In this document: positions 10,001 through 23,500 of the stretch, piece after piece | Layout: each line of letters opens with the position of its first letter | How positions within the stretch are numbered: position 1 is the stretch's first letter | DNA from: Chrysophaeum taylorii | Taxonomy: Eukaryota; Sar; Pelagophyceae; Pelagomonadales; Pelagomonadaceae | Length of the DNA stretch: 64,000 bases | Assembly: GCA_029834535.1 (NCBI GenBank) | Contig: JAQMWT010000391.1 | Coordinates: 289,066 to 353,065 of the forward strand | Direction of reading: 5' to 3' | Program-made: the position numbers and the translations under genes | The notes under the pieces: generated by a model | Databases searched by the model: none | Told to the model about the DNA's origin: nothing | What the model saw: the letters and a program-made list of their open reading frames with translations, nothing else

Positions 10001-10516
10001 TCACGGGGAGTCGAGCGGGGCCTCGGAGGAGTCGTCTTTTGTGGCGGGCTCGTCCTCTGCGTCGGGGACCGGGAGGTCCGAGATTGAGCGGTAGACAGGA
10101 ATCTCCCGGAGAGGCTGCTGGACGACCGACATGATGTCGTTCGGCATGCCTCCGTACTCGGAAACGATCTCGAAGGACTGCACCCGCTCGCGGGCCTCGA
10201 CCTCGTCGAGGTTGCGGAGGAGCTCGCGCAGCTTGTCCTTCTGGTCTTGGGTCCCCTCCAGCTCGACTTTGGCTTTGAGCCACTGCTCGAGGTTGAAGTC
10301 CTGAGACGCCGACAACTCGAGGTCGTCCTCGAGCGCGTCGCGCCACGTGTCCTCCGAAACAACCTCGCCACCGGGCAGCACTAGCCGGGGGCCCTTGAAC
10401 GGCAAGGTCGCGTAGGCACCGAGGACGCGCTGGGCGACCTCGGCTCCTTGGGTGCTCTTGGTGAATATCGTCGTAGTCGCATGAGACCTCGTCAACGGCG
10501 GGGGCAGCAAGCTCAT
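10001..10516 (-). CDS. Conserved hypothetical protein, paralogue 2
   Basis: A 171-residue protein, tail-to-tail with its paralogue at 9082-9573. It keeps the same blocks in the same order: MSLLPPPLTRSHATT, ATLPFKGPRLVLPGG, DTWRDALEDDLEL, FNLEQWLKAKVELEGT and YGGMPNDIMSVVQQPLREIPVYR. The acidic tail is replaced by a mixed Asp/Glu/Ser/Pro tail. The conserved motif YGxPxDIMSVVxQPLxEI is presumably the functional core, since flanking sequence has diverged well past nucleotide recognisability. Function is unknown; mitochondrial import is possible. Confidence 0.75.
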   Translation of the reverse strand: MSLLPPPLTRSHATTTIFTKSTQGAEVAQRVLGAYATLPFKGPRLVLPGGEVVSEDTWRDALEDDLELSASQDFNLEQWLKAKVELEGTQDQKDKLRELLRNLDEVEARERVQSFEIVSEYGGMPNDIMSVVQQPLREIPVYRSISDLPVPDAEDEPATKDDSSEAPLDSP

Positions 10517-12519
10517 AGCTCTCTAGTGTGGACGTCGCGTCCGGAGCTCTAGCACTCTGCTTTAGCCATTTCTCTTTCACTCTCGCTTGGGTGTCGGTCG
10601 TCGAGGCTAGGTCTCTCTTGTTGCTTCGAGATGGGTCGACGCCGTCTCAGCGACGTGCAGGCGGAGCGTTCCGTGCAATGTATCGCGTACGGTAAAAATG
10701 TGCCAAACTTGAAGAATGTTCGCTGAACGATGCGCTTGGAGACGGATACATGAAAGCATTGTGTTTGAGATACGATGAGATATTAAGCCGGGAAATGCAC
10801 CGGTAATTTGGTACAATGCAATAAGCAGTAGAATTTCTCCTTTTTGCGAAAGACGGAACAGGACGCCCAACAAGGGTTTAATATTATTTGCCTTAGGCCT
10901 CGAGACCTCTGCGTGCGCGCGAGCGCGTGCACTTGGTGGGGGCAGCGGACTACAAATAAAGTCGAGGTCAATCAAATGACAATGTCGGAGCGGCATACAT
11001 TCCAGTGCCCTGCGAAGAGCCCTCGATCGAATAAGAGGAATAGGCTGGACGCAGTCTCTAAAATTATAACGCTGCAGGTGGTTCGGTCCGTACAGGGTTT
11101 TTTTATCCGTCGTCCCAAGACTCAGCGTACGCGTTTCCGACGTCACCGTTTGATTTCTTTTTCTGAACCGTTAACCTACTGTCTACGAAAAAGCCGGAAA
11201 CTCTTGGGACCTCAACAAGCCCAGTACGAATGTACCGAATTATCCGGTTGCCGTTCAAACTGTTGCTATCGGAAAAAAAACACACGCACTTGAAGAAAAG
11301 ATGTTCGCGATGGAGAAGACAGCTGGAGAACCAACAGGTTGGTTGTCACGCGGGAGAGGCGAACCGACAACTGAGGACCTGGTTGGTGTCACACGGAAGG
11401 CATCGAGGCGCAGGATGAAGAGGGGAAATGAGAGCCGAGCTTGTCGCTTCTGAGGACATCCGTGGGGGCGCAGCTCTCGGCGCGTACCTTTTTTTCGTGG
11501 CTTTTGATGGCGCGACCTGCCTTGAGCACAAAAACCACCGAACCCAACGGACCAACTCATCGATTTCCCCGCATCCGGGGGATTTTCCGAGAAAGGCGGC
11601 TTGGTAGGGTAAGTTTTGAACTAACAACAAAGTTCTCCACACCGCTCGTAAAAACACTCGACCCAAGCCCGCTCGCTAAGTTCACGTGCACACCTGCAGC
11701 AGAGGCTGGCTGTGTTTTGAGCCGCAGTACTGCGCGATGACGCCGTATCGATCGACTTGCTCGGACTTGGAGCATCCAGGGAGCAAGGGCGGGCGTCCTC
11801 AGAGTGCGATACACGCCGACGTGTGCAAACCCCTGCGCTCACCATCTTCGGTGTGTCGAAGCAGAACAAAATGACCTCCTCCTCCCCAAATGGCGCGTCA
11901 TCGACCGCAACAGGTTCCCAAGATCGCTCCCATCGCCGAGCGCATCGACATGTTCACTATGCCAACGTCGAGCGCGCCTTGAGATGGCCATCAGGTTATC
12001 CACGCCATGGCCCGCCACTTTCTTCATACCTACACGGTCCACATGTTCCTCTTCGCCTTCATTAACCACCACCTCAACTATGCGTGCACCGCCGAGATTG
12101 GCAACTTGGTCCCGCAATGAGTTGCTCTCTCGAGGACGACGGCGCCGTCGCAAAAGATGGTGACGACGACGACGTCGTCGCGATCGTCGACGACCTCGCC
12201 GCCACTCCTGCCGACGACGGCGATTCCGCCTGCTCTGAAATACACATAAAGGCGCAGTTAAGATCGGCAAACACAACACCGGGAAGCACAAGCTTGACAC
12301 TTAGCCAGCCCCGCTAAATGTTTGTTTAACTCCTGAGCCCTCTCGCTCCTGTGCCTTCCCTTCCGCGTTTCCTCCTTCATGCTCCTGGCAGATAAGCTTT
12401 CTCTTCCTCCCCGTCCAATCTGGCTCTTCGAGCTCGAAGAGCCTCGGAGTTGCATCAGAATATTCTAGCACTTTTTAGAGCCTGATTGATGAGAGTCGCA
12501 TATAATCGCCATTATCCTA
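10517..12519. other. 2-kb stretch without a supported gene
   Basis: Between paralogue 2 and Helitron-like copy B. Several open frames of 100-180 codons overlap on both strands (for example near 10607-11146 and 11804-12163), but none has a recognisable domain or consistent codon use. From about 11880 to 12250 the sequence becomes GC-rich again and could hold an unrecognised or broken exon. Confidence 0.4.
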
Positions 12520-13514
12520 TCCTAACTACTAATCGACAGATGTTTGTCTGTCTGTCTGTTTGTCTCTTTGTCTGTTTGTCCCTCGATTTAGGGTAAGGAT
12601 CAGGTAGGCGCGAGAGTAAGGATCAGGTAGGCGCGAGAGCCAGACAGTGATCCTCCAAACCGTCTACGGCGACCTCGCAGACTATTTCCACGACCCGCGG
12701 CGGCTCTTTCAGCGCGCCATTCTCACGCCCCGTCGAAACGATGTTGTCGATGCTGACAACGCGCGCATGACCGCGGCCTTTTTTTCCCGGAGACGAGGCG
12801 TCGGAGTTCTTTTCGGGAGACTAGGCTGGGTCGGAAGACGACGCCTCGCTCTTTACAGTAGAGTTTTCAACTCCCTGACAACCAACGGCATGCTGACTTT
12901 GATCGCGAGCTTAATGTCTTCGCAACCTCGACCCGTCGCACGGCCACTGCAACGGTACCAGATACATGATCGATCGTGTCGTTGTCACCGAGGCTCCTCC
13001 AACCTGTATCGCTTAAGGCCCGCCTACGCCAAACGATCAACAAGAGCCAGGGCGCAGACGCCCCGCGAGGTCGGCGTCCTCTTGCCCACAAGCCCGTCTT
13101 CTGTCACGTCCAGCTCTACGTGGCTCTCTGTCGATCGGCAACCCCGAGGAGATATGCTCTTCTGAGTCGACGACTCCACCCTACCCCACACGTGCTGCGC
13201 AATACCGATAAGCCCCCTCACGGCGTCTACACGCGCACTGTAGGTGAACTTACTGGGACCAGGTGGACTTACTGGGGTTGGAGATTGGGACTAGGTGAGC
13301 TGAGTGACCAGGTGAACTTATTGGGACCAGGTGAACTTACTGGGGTTATTAGAGTAAACTCAAGGGTTGGCGGCGCGTGCGGATTGGATTGGCGGGGGTG
13401 AGAGCGACGAGCTCGAAGGAGAGTGGGGTGAGTGGGTGTGAGCACGAGTGGGTTTACGCCGAACTTACTGGGGTTAGAGATTGGGACTAGGTGAACTTAC
13501 TGGCCTGCACTTGT
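12520..13514 (+). mobile_element. Helitron-like element, copy B (no insertion)
   Basis: The simplest copy (995 bp) and the reference for the family: TCCTAACTACTAATCGACAG, an uninterrupted TGTC/TGTT tract, CCCTCGATTTAGGG, a duplicated TAAGGATCAGGTAGGCGCGAGAG unit, the decayed helicase, the GGTGAACTTACTGG minisatellite and the end GGCCTGCACTTGT. Neither end is inverted relative to the other, and no target duplication is visible. The 5' TC start suits Helitrons; the 3' end lacks the classical CTRR, so a Helentron-type or derived end is likelier. Confidence 0.75.
12647..13165 (+). pseudogene. Decayed PIF1/Helitron helicase C-terminus in copy B
   Basis: Same segment and same order of frame changes as in copies A, C, D and E: RAILTPRRNDVVDADNAR in one frame, the CNGTR-type block in another and QTINKSQG in a third. 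This copy has an extra-base variant after the SQG block (SQGADAPRG). Shared lesions mean the copies descend from an already broken master. Confidence 0.75.
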
Positions 13515-14574
13515 TATAATAATAATTTTAACCATACGACGTTGGGGCGAGATGCGAGAGAAACGAGGCGCGCGGCGGCAAGAGGCTGCTTTGCGGCAGG
13601 GGTGGCGCCGGGAAGGCACCTACCTGGAGCCAGGCGTGCGGAGCTCGGGCGGGGAACCCGCGCGACGACGAATGAGCGGTCCGCAGGAGCGAACGAAAGG
13701 CGGGGGAACGACGGGCGGCAGCGAGGGGCTCGTGGTGTCGGACGTGGAAATATTCGTAAAATAAAAACACACGACGGTGGGGGTACTGTAGTAATGTGAA
13801 AAGGGGGGGGGGGGTGGGGTGGTAAGCTGATTTGGCTGCGAAAAACCGACATTTTGCGCCGCCGCCGCCCGAGTTGGCGGCCACACGAAACAACAACACA
13901 CCTAGGTAGCTCCAGCAACGCGATTCTGATCCTTTGCGTCTTGGGATAATAATCATATATCTAGATAGGTAGTTGGTCCCGGTTCTCGCAAGGATTGCCC
14001 ACTTCTTTCCCTTGCAATAATAATAATAATTTGATCATGAATCCCTTGGTTGTTGGTTCCCAAAGCCCCCGGCAGCACCAACTCGAAGCCACTCGAAGCC
14101 GCAGTCCGCGGGTCTCATTTTGTAGAGTAGATAAGATGCCGGCGGAAAAAGACGAGTGGTGCCGCGGTGATGAACCGTCCCTACGACGGATCATCAGGAA
14201 GAGGAGGAGAGGTCGTTGATGTTGCGTGGCGCGCCGATAATGTGATGTGGACTTGATCCAAAAAAAAGCACGCGGAGAGATGGACGGGCCCTTGGACCTC
14301 GAACAAAATAATCTCGAAGGGCGCAACAACAAGAAGAAGGAGATGGCAATTTTGCAGGAAAGGATGAGCAGGGGGTGCGAGGGTGGTGGCAACAAGAAAG
14401 GCGGGAGAGCGCGTCGTCCCTTCCTTTCGGCAAAGGCCGCGCGTCGCTCTCGAGAGACGACGGCGACGAAGGGTGGGCACCACCCTAGCATGGTGTACAC
14501 ACAAAAGTAGAAGAAGAAGAAGAAGAAGAAGAGCGCACGTTCTGTTTTTTTTTTTTTTGTTTTTCTAAGCGGAG
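13515..14574. other. 1.06-kb intergenic stretch, no gene seen
   Basis: Contains a G run near 13803, an ATA/AAT run near 14019, a (AAG)n run at about 14510-14531 and a poly-T run at about 14546. Open frames are short and of simple composition. Presumably the 3' flank of the large gene that ends at 14575. Confidence 0.5.
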
Positions 14575-17500
14575 TCAGGCGGCGGCGGCGGCGGCGTCAA
14601 TACGGTCGTGGTCGAGGGGGGTATCGGGGGAACGGTCGGCGGCGGCGTCTTCGGGCGTCGGGGCGGCGAGGTCGAGGAGCTGCTCGAGGCCGGCGCGCGA
14701 GATGTCGAAGGCCCTCGCGACGATGTCAGCGGGGAAGCCGTTGCCGAGGGCGGAAAAGACGCGACGCTCGCGGGCGCCGAGAGGTTTGGAAGAAGAAGAA
14801 GAAGAAGAAGAGGCGTTGTTTCTCGAGGAGGGGTCGCGGGGATGGTCTGCCACGAGGTCGAGGAATTTGCGTCTGTCGACGGCCGTGTGGAGGTGGGGGC
14901 ATTGTCGCGCGAAGAGGCGGGCGGCCGATTTGAGGGACAAGGGGCCGACGTGGACGACCGACTCGGTCGCGCCCGATTCTAGAGCGAGGTGCGCCTTTCT
15001 AAAGAGGGGCGTGCGCGAGGTGAGGAGGACGCAGACGGTCCGGGCCTCGTCGAAGAGCTGGTTGAGCATGATGCGGAACTGCGCCTTGTCGACGGCCTCG
15101 ACGCCGTCGAGGACGAGGAGGCAGCGCGCGTGTCGGAGGACCTCGATCGGAGAGGTGGTCGCGGTCGTCGCGGCGGCATTGGCGGCACGACCGTCGTCGT
15201 CGTCGTCGTCGGTTTCGTCGGTTTCAGGCTTGTGCTTTCTCCGGCGCGCCGTCTTTCCGGCGGCCGCGCGGAACACGTCGCGGAGACCCGTCTCGAGTTC
15301 GTCGACGGTCGCCGCGCCGTGGAGGCGGAGGTAGACGATGCCGTCCGGGAAGAAGCGTCTTTCGGCCGCGTAGCGGGCGACGGCCGCGACGAGGGCCGAC
15401 TTGCCGACGCCGGTGTGTCCGACGATCGAGACGAGCTTGCGCTTGGCGGAAAGCTTGTCGACGACGCGGTATATGTCGACCTGGCGGCCGAGGAAGTCGT
15501 CGGGCGGAGGCGGTGGGGGCGGGAGGCCGGCCGCGTAGCGGCGGCGGTAGGCGCGGCGGCCGCGCGCGACCTCGTGGCTGCTCGAGAGGCCGCCGCGGTC
15601 GGCAAACGAGTTCGAGGAGGCGTCGGCGTCGTCGTGCTCGGGGGGCCACGAGGGGGGCGGGAGGGGCCGAATCCTCCTCGAGCCGCGGCGGCGGCGGCGC
15701 TCGTCGGCGATGCGCGGGAACACGGGAACGTCGTGGTCGCCGGTTTCCGGCAGGAGCTCGAATTTGCGCGCGATGGCGCTCGCGCGGCTCGAAATCGCGT
15801 CGCTGACGCTCGAGCTCCTCGCCCGCACGGCCTCGGAGGCGGCCGCGCTGCTGGGGTGGTGCTGCGCGCGCGGGGCGTTGTTGGTCTTTCGACGCTGCTC
15901 GTCGTCGTCGGCCGAGGCGTTGACGTAGGGCGAGGCCGCGACGGCCTCGACGCCGACGGAGAAGGCGTTGCCGACCGTGTCGCCGACCGACAAGGCGAGG
16001 TAAAAGGCCTGGGTAAAGGCGAGGGCGGCGCTGTCGAGGAGGGCCGTGTCGAGGGCGACGGCGACGACGTGCGGGACGCCCGCCTCGACGAAGGCGAGGG
16101 CCGCGTTTCTCGAGTGGCAGGCGCACACGAAGACCAGGCGCGGGCGGCGGGATTCGGCGTCGTCGCCGGCGTTGACGAGCTTGGAGATGCCGCTCGGGGT
16201 GACGGGCTGGAGACCTCCGCGGCCGTCCTCGAAGGTGAGGGCCTGGGGGTGACCGTGCCCCGAGAAGTGGAGAATTTGGCACCGGCCGAGGGTGACGTAG
16301 GTCCGGAGGCGCTCGGTGGTCGCGACGTCGAACCGCACCCGGACGCCGTTCCGGTTCTTGCGCGCGGCGTCCAAGGCCGTCGCGATCGCCTCGCGCTCCG
16401 AGTCAAAGTCGAGGGGTTCGATCGGGTGGAGCCCGTGGCGCGCGTCCTGCCACGCGAGGGGCGACGCGAACAGCGCGCACACCGAATACTTCTCCTCGCT
16501 CCTCCTCGGCGCGCGCCGCTTCTCGTTGCTGCGGTGGTGGTAAAGCACCTCGTCTCCCGTCGTCCGCCTCCTTTTCTTTTTCCAATCCTCCTCGTCCTCG
16601 GTCGACTCGTCCTCCGACGACGACGTCGTCGGCGACGCGTCGGGCCGACGCCTGCCGTCTTCCGGTCGCCGTTCCGTCTCCTCCTCGGCGCTCCGCACGA
16701 GGTCGCCTTCGCTCGCGCACCGAAGCGTTCTCGCTGCTGCCGCCTCGACGGCCGCGACGACGACGGGAACGCTCGTCGCGCGCTGCGCGAGGGGCCTCCG
16801 GTCGACCTCGGGCGTCGGCTCGGGCGACGCCGTCGTCGCGAAGACGACGCGCGTCGCCTCGACGGCGGCCGCGACAACTTGCGCGCTCGCCTCCGTCGCG
16901 CTACTGGTGGTCGTCGCGGTTGCTGTCGTCGCGCGCTCCGAGGAACTCCGACGCAGAAAGTGTCGTCGCGCGGCCGCGCGCTTCACTCTTCGGGCCCGGT
17001 TCCGCCGGAGCTCGTCCCGGATGTTCTGGACGTCCTCCTTCGCCGCGTGGTTCCCCTCGCCGATCCGCACGAACGAGAGCCGCGAGAGGCCATCTTCCGC
17101 CTCCTCGTCGTCGTCGTTTCCACCACCACCACCACCACCACCAACCGAAGAGCGATGGGCACCCCCCCCCCCCTCCTCCTCCTCTTCCTCCTCCTCCTCG
17201 AGAAAAGCGAGCGGATCCTCGCGCCGCCGCCGGTACCGCCGGCGCAACAGTTCCTCCTCGGAGGGCGGCTTTGAGGAGGAGGAGGCGGCGGCGGCGACGA
17301 CGGCGGCGGGGGGGTCCTCGACCGACTGGGACCGCGGCGCGAGCGAGGGCATCGGCGGATACATCTTGCCGCGCTCCGTGTCCGACTCCGACTCGTGCGC
17401 GGCAAACTCCTCGTCGTTATTCTCGCGGACGCGCGGCGGCCTCAGCTCGGGAAGCGCGCCGTGCGCGGCCGCGCGCGCCTCGACGAGCCCGAACAAAAGC

Positions 17501-20500
17501 TCCTTGGCCGCGTCGCTCTGGAGGCGGCAGTTCCGGAGATCGAGCTCTTCGAGCTGCCCCGGCGACTTGGCGAGGGAGCGGAGCGCCGCGTTAAGGGACG
17601 TGAGCGCGCCGATCGCGCACGGCGGGCCGAGGGCCGAGTTCTCGAGCGAGAGCCCGCGGAGCGACGACGACCGCGTCGCCGCGCCGTTGTCGACCATCGC
17701 GTTCAGCAGTTTGGCGGCCGCGCGCGGCCCGAGGCCGTTCCCGGCGAGCGACAGGTACCGGAAAGGCGCGCCGCAGAACAGCGCGCCGGCGTACGTCTTG
17801 GCGGGCATCGACACCCCCCGTTTTATGTTAATGTTGTTAACGTTGTTGTTGCTGCTGGGGGGGGGCTCGTCGAGGTCGGCCGCGTCGGCGGCGGATTCGC
17901 GCGCGAGCGCGTCGATCGTGCGCGCGGCAAAGGCCCCGAGGTTGTTGCACGAGACGTCGAGCGACGTCACGCTCGCGTCCTTCCGGTCGAGCGCGGTCAA
18001 CACGCTCGAGACGCCCGCGTCGCCCAGCCGGTTTCCCGAGAGGTCGAGCCACCGGAGCGATCGCGTCACCGCGCTCGACGCGTCGAACGGCGGCGGCACG
18101 GCCGGGGAGGCCACGCAGGTCCGGAGGTACGCGACGAGCGTGTTGAAGTCGTCGGGGCGCAGGTGCTCGTGGTTGATGACCGCGAGCAGAGACAGCGACG
18201 GCCCGCCGATCGCAACGGCCGTCGAGGGGATCGCCCGCGCCGCGTCCTTGGGCGCCGCCTGGTGCTCGTCGGCGAGCTGGAGGAGCTCCTTGACCGCGCG
18301 CGCGCGCCGTTCCTCGGCCGTCCGCAGCAATATCCCCAAGATCTGGAGCGCCTCGCGGCCGAGCATTCGGTCGAGCGTCACCGCGCGGATCGTCGCCGGA
18401 AGCGCGCCCACGAGGTAGGCGAGGTTCGTCGAGAACGAGGGCGAGAAGAGGTCGTCGGCCGCGTCGGCCGCGCCCCCCCCGAAAAACCCGCCCGGGCCGC
18501 CCCGCGACGGACACTCGCCCGCCTCGACCTGCGCGGGCGTGCAGACGACGGGGTTTTTGCTCCGGGAAAACGCGAGCGACTCGATCGCTGGGAGCTTGGC
18601 GAGGCACGACTCGAGCGAGTCCTGGAACTCGCCCGCGAACCGCCCGTCCTGGAACAACAGAGCCCACCGCCGCTCCTGCTTGAACTGGTGGTGCGTCTCG
18701 ATCACGCGCGCGAGCACGCGCGCCTCGCGCCGGAAGCTAAAGTACTGCCGCGACGGTAGCGCGAGCACCCTGGTCGACCGCGGCGACCACGTCGTGCTCC
18801 CGCCCGGAACCCGGTGAAGCGGCGCGACTCGCCGCTGCTCGAGCTGGCTCGGAAAGTGCAGCCGCAGGTGCCGCGACAGCCGCGCCGGGAGCTCCCCGTT
18901 GTCGGCCGCCGCCCGGATCGCCTCCATCTCCGCCTCGGACGGCCCGCCCAAAAACAACCTCGGTTTCTTCCTCCCCGCGGCGGCGGCCGCGGCGGCCGCG
19001 GCGGCGGCGCCAAACAGCTTGCCGCCGCCGCCGCCCAGCGACGACAGCCGCTTGCTGATATTCCGACGACCCCGCGTAACGTCGTCCAGCTCCTCGTCGA
19101 GCGCCTGCTCCGCGACCTTGAAAGCCCACCACTCGGGCAGCCTGCGCGCCGCCGACCAGATCGACTGCCACGCGCGGTTCTCGCCGAGCAGCTCCTCCTC
19201 GGCCGGCACCGGCGAGCTCCCGTCCATCGATCCCTGCTTGGAGCGGTGCAGCGCGCGCCGGAACGCCCGCGTCAGCTGCCCCCCGCCCGACCGTCGACGC
19301 GGCGTCTCCTCGCCCGCGCGCGAGGACGACGACGACGCCGCCGCCGCCGCCTTGGCGGCCGACGGGTCAGACTTCTTGCGCCGCGGCATCGTCGAAGCAA
19401 CGCCATCACGGGGCTGCTCGTGTTCCTCCTCGGCCGTCTCCTTCTCGGTAGTCGCCGTCGTCGTCGTCGTCGTCGACTTGCGCGAGACGCGCACCTCGAC
19501 GACCCCGCCGCCGATGTTCCGTCGCGCCGCCCCGTCGTCCTCGGCCTCGAGCGAGCTCCCGCGCGAGACGAGCCCGCCGGCGTCTCCGCACTCGGACCGG
19601 TCCATCTCGACGACGCGGTGCGCGCTCGGCGTCGCGTCGTATGGCGCGAGCGGCGAGACCCGGCCCTCGGCCTTGAGGTGGTGGCCGCCGCCGCCCTCGA
19701 CCACGCCGCCGCCGCCGTCGTCGTCGACCGGGGGCGTCGAGGCGCAGAGAAAAAACGAGGGCGCGTGCTGGACGGTGGTCGAGTCGGCGGCGGCGGCCGC
19801 GGCGGCGGCGGCGGCCGCGGCCTGCTGCGAGGTCCCCGCCGCCGCCGCCGCGGCGTGACGCTCGCGCGGGGCCGTGCTCGCGCTCCGGTGACGGGCGCGC
19901 GGAGGCAGGTCGTAGTCGTCGGTGCCGACGTCGGCGGACGCGCAACGAAAGAGGCCGCCCGGGCGCGCGAGCGGATTAGCCGAGGAGAAGACCTTGCGCA
20001 CGGTGCCGCGAACGGCGTTGTAAATGGGGTGCGGCGGCGGGTCCCCCCCCCAATGATGGTGGTGGTCGTGGTGGACGGAGGGCTCGGACGTTCCTCTCGC
20101 GTGTCTCGCGGGGGCCTGCCGGACGACGGCGGCGTCCTCGAGCTCGTCGTCGTCGGTGGGCTCGTCGTCGTCGTCGTCGTCGTCGTCGGTGGAGGAGTCG
20201 AGGTTCTCCAAGAGGACGGGGTCGGGACCCAGCGGGGGCGGCCAGGCGGCGGCGAGGGCACGCGCGTAGTCGGCGTGGAGGAGGTCCTGGAGCTCGAGGG
20301 CGCGGCGCATCGCGAACCATTCCTCGAGGAGCTTGTCGTCGTTGCCGCAGAGCTGGAGGTCGCGCGCGCCGCCCTCAAAGCCGAGCGTGACGAGCGCGAC
20401 CTCGGCGAGCGCGCGGAGCTGGGGCGAGGCGCCGCGCGCGTCGATCGCGATGCACAGGATGCACCGGAGGGCCCCGCCGACGAGGGGCGCGCGGAGCGGC

Positions 20501-23500
20501 TCGGCAAAGGCGAGGGCCTTGACGACGCGCACGGCCTCGTACAAGAGCTGCTCACTCGCGTCCGAGCCGTCGAGGAGCTGCTCGTGATCACCCTGGAGGT
20601 GGTCGTCCTGATGATCGTCGTCGAGTCCGTCGGATGATCGCGGATGCTTTTTTTCGGGGCGGTCGCGGAGGCCGCGCGAGACCGAGGCCGAGTCGAGGGC
20701 GTCGAGGGCGACGTCGACGATGGCGGCCGCGGCGGCGGCCGCGTCGTCGATCTCGATGATGTCGTCGTCGAGGGTCGGGAGGCGCGCGGGGGCCGTGAGG
20801 AGGGGGGTCGCGATCGAGGCGATGGCGCGCATCGCGTAGGCGCGGAGGGGGGCCGCGCGAGAGCGCGCGAGGCGGACGAGCACGGGCGTCGCGCCGTGGC
20901 GCCACGCGAGACGCGAGGCGAGCTCGCCGCGCGAGGCGACGTTCGAGAGCACAAAGGCGACGTGCGTGAGCTCGGCGACGATCGCGTCCGAGGCCGTCAG
21001 CCTCGGGGGCCCCGGCGGGTCGTCGAGGAGCGCGTCGTTGAGGGGGACGGCCGCGTCGTCGAGGCAGAGGCGGACGAGCGCGTCGACGGGCGCGGGCGCG
21101 CGGAGGCGCGCGTTCCCCGATCGTCGTCGCGCGTCGGCCGGGTCGTCGTCGTCGTCGTCGTCGCCGCCGCCGCCGTCGTCGAGGCGCGTCGGCAGCGGGA
21201 CCTCGGCGGCCTCGAAGAAGCAGTGCCAGCGGTCGGCGCCGCAGCCCCGCTCGTCGTCGGTGAGAAGGGCTAGCCCGCGGACGGCGCGCGCGCGAAGCGA
21301 GGAGCCCGGCGCGGCGAGGCACGCGACCGCCGTCAGGAGCGGGACCGCGCCGTTGTCGACCACGAGGGCGCCGACGCGCATGCCGTCGCTCGCCGCCGGC
21401 TGCGCGGGGATTTCGACGACGGCGGCGGCGGGCTCGGTCGCGGACGCGGGCGGGTCGTCGTGGTTGCGCCGGCGCTTGCTGCGCGCCTCGGCGAGGAAGC
21501 CCGCGGCGTCGTCGTCGGCCAGCGCCGCCGTCGTCTCCTCGGGCGGCAGGAGCTCCGTCTCGGGGACGAGGGTCGCCGCGGGCGGCGGCAAGACGCGGTC
21601 GGTGAGCTTGGCGACGTCCGAGCAGAATATGACCTCGAGCGCGAGCTCGGAGAGCGCGAGGATGGCCGTCTCGGCGAGCGAGGCGGCGGCGGCGGCGCGC
21701 GGCGGCGCCCGGAGGTCGCGGACGGCGCGCGCGACGATGTCGATGAGCGCGCGGACGCCGCCCGCTGCCACGACGGCCGCGCGGTTCGGGGGTCGCGAGA
21801 CGAGCGCGGCGAGCGCGGCGACGACGTGGACGCGGACGGTCGACACGGGCGCGCTCGCGAGCGGGACCATCGCCTCGAGCGCGCCCGCCGGGGCCGTGAC
21901 GCGCGCGTCCATCCAGCCGCGCGTGTGGACGTCGGGGACCTTGAGGGTGGCCGAGAGCGAGGCCATGGCGCCGCTCAGGGGCGGCTCGTCGTCCCAGCCC
22001 GCCGGCGTGAGCTTCTTGGACGCGCCGCACACCGACGAGAGCGCGTTCGTCGCGTGACGGTGGAGCTCGGAACACGGCCTCGACCGGAGCCACGTCGCGA
22101 GCACGCCGAGCGCGCCGCGCTCCACGAGGGGCGGACGCGCCGCGGGCAGCTGGGCGAGGTTCGCGATGGCGAACGCCACCAGCGCGCGCTCGCCGCCGTC
22201 GACCGCCTCGCCGACGTTTTTGGTCTCTCGACACCCGACGGCCGCGTCGCACGCGACGTCCACGAGCGCGTCGACCGTGCGCCGCGCGAGCGCCGCGCGC
22301 CGCGCCGCGCACGACGACGAGGACGAGGACGACGACGAGGACGAGCCCTCGCCGCCCCCGAGCCGAGGCCCCTCGTCCTCCACCTCCTCCTCCTCGCCCT
22401 CGTCCTCCGTGCCGCGACTGCGCGCGTCGTCGTCGTCGTACGCCGCCGCGCGATGATGCGAGCCGCCCGACGACCGCCGCCGCCTTAAAGGTGGCCTGTT
22501 GCCGCGCGCCGCGGGCGACGTCTGCTGCTGCTGCTGCCACGCGAGCGACGACGAGGACGTCTCCTCCGCCGACGGCGACTTGCGGAGGAGCCCCGCGCGC
22601 CCGTGCGCCCACGACCGCGGCCGGCCTCGCGGCGCGCGCCGCGCGGGCGACGACGCCCCGCTCGCGGCGTCTTCGAGGAAGTGCGCGCGGCTCGCGAAAT
22701 CCTCGGCCGCTGCGGCGAGGTCGTGGACGTCCCCGACCCAGCCCTGCTGCAGCAGCACGGTGAAGTGCGCCACCGCGACCGCCACCGCGCGCGTGTCTCC
22801 GTCCTCGGCGTCGCGCTGGCGCGCGAGCACGAGCCGCAGCGCGCCCAGGAGCCTGGGCGCGTGCTTGAGGAGGGCCGTCGGCTCGTGCTCGGCCGGGATG
22901 AGGGCCGCGATCGCCGTCGCCGCCGCGAGCTGGACCTCCGCCTCGCCGCGCGTCGCCGCGGCCGCGAACGTCGTCGCCAAAGCGCCCAGAGCGCCCAGCG
23001 ACGCCGCGTCGCGCAAAGCCGACGGCGAGTCCAGCCGGAACGTGTCTCGCAGCCGCGTCGCCGCCTCGTACCGCGTCCGCCGGTCGTGAGACCGCAGCGC
23101 GTTCATGTCGAACACCAACGCCCGCTGCGACGCGCGGCTCTCCTCCTCCTTGGCATCCTCGAACTTGCTCTCCTCCCTCGGACCCTCGTCGCCCGAGGAC
23201 GACGACGCCTCCGGCACCGCGATCCCCGACCGCCGCAGCACCGCCGCCGACCGCTCGTACAGACTCACCAGCTGCTCGAGCGACCCCTTCTCCACCGCGC
23301 GATGCGACCGCTCCTTCTCGATCTCGGCCACTAAGCGACGCGTCATCGACGCGCACTTACGAGACACGTCCGCCACGAAGTCCAACGTCACCAACTCCTG
23401 CGCCACCCTCGACGACGACGACGACGACGCCGACGACGATAACTCCTCCTCCGAAGGTGCCTGCACGCCCTGGTCAAGCAGCTCCGTCAGAAGCTGGACC

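Noticed and set aside
12531-12590. TGTC/TGTT tract as a CRISPR-like or telomeric array
   Set aside because: Units are 4 bp with no spacers, and the tract is an internal part of each Helitron-like copy.
14979-23356. Very long open frames on both strands opposite and within the giant NLR-like gene (for example 14979-16877, 14989-17274, 20588-23356)
   Set aside because: They are Arg/Ala/Pro-rich shadows caused by high GC in codon position three. None has a domain, whereas the called frame has several motifs in order.
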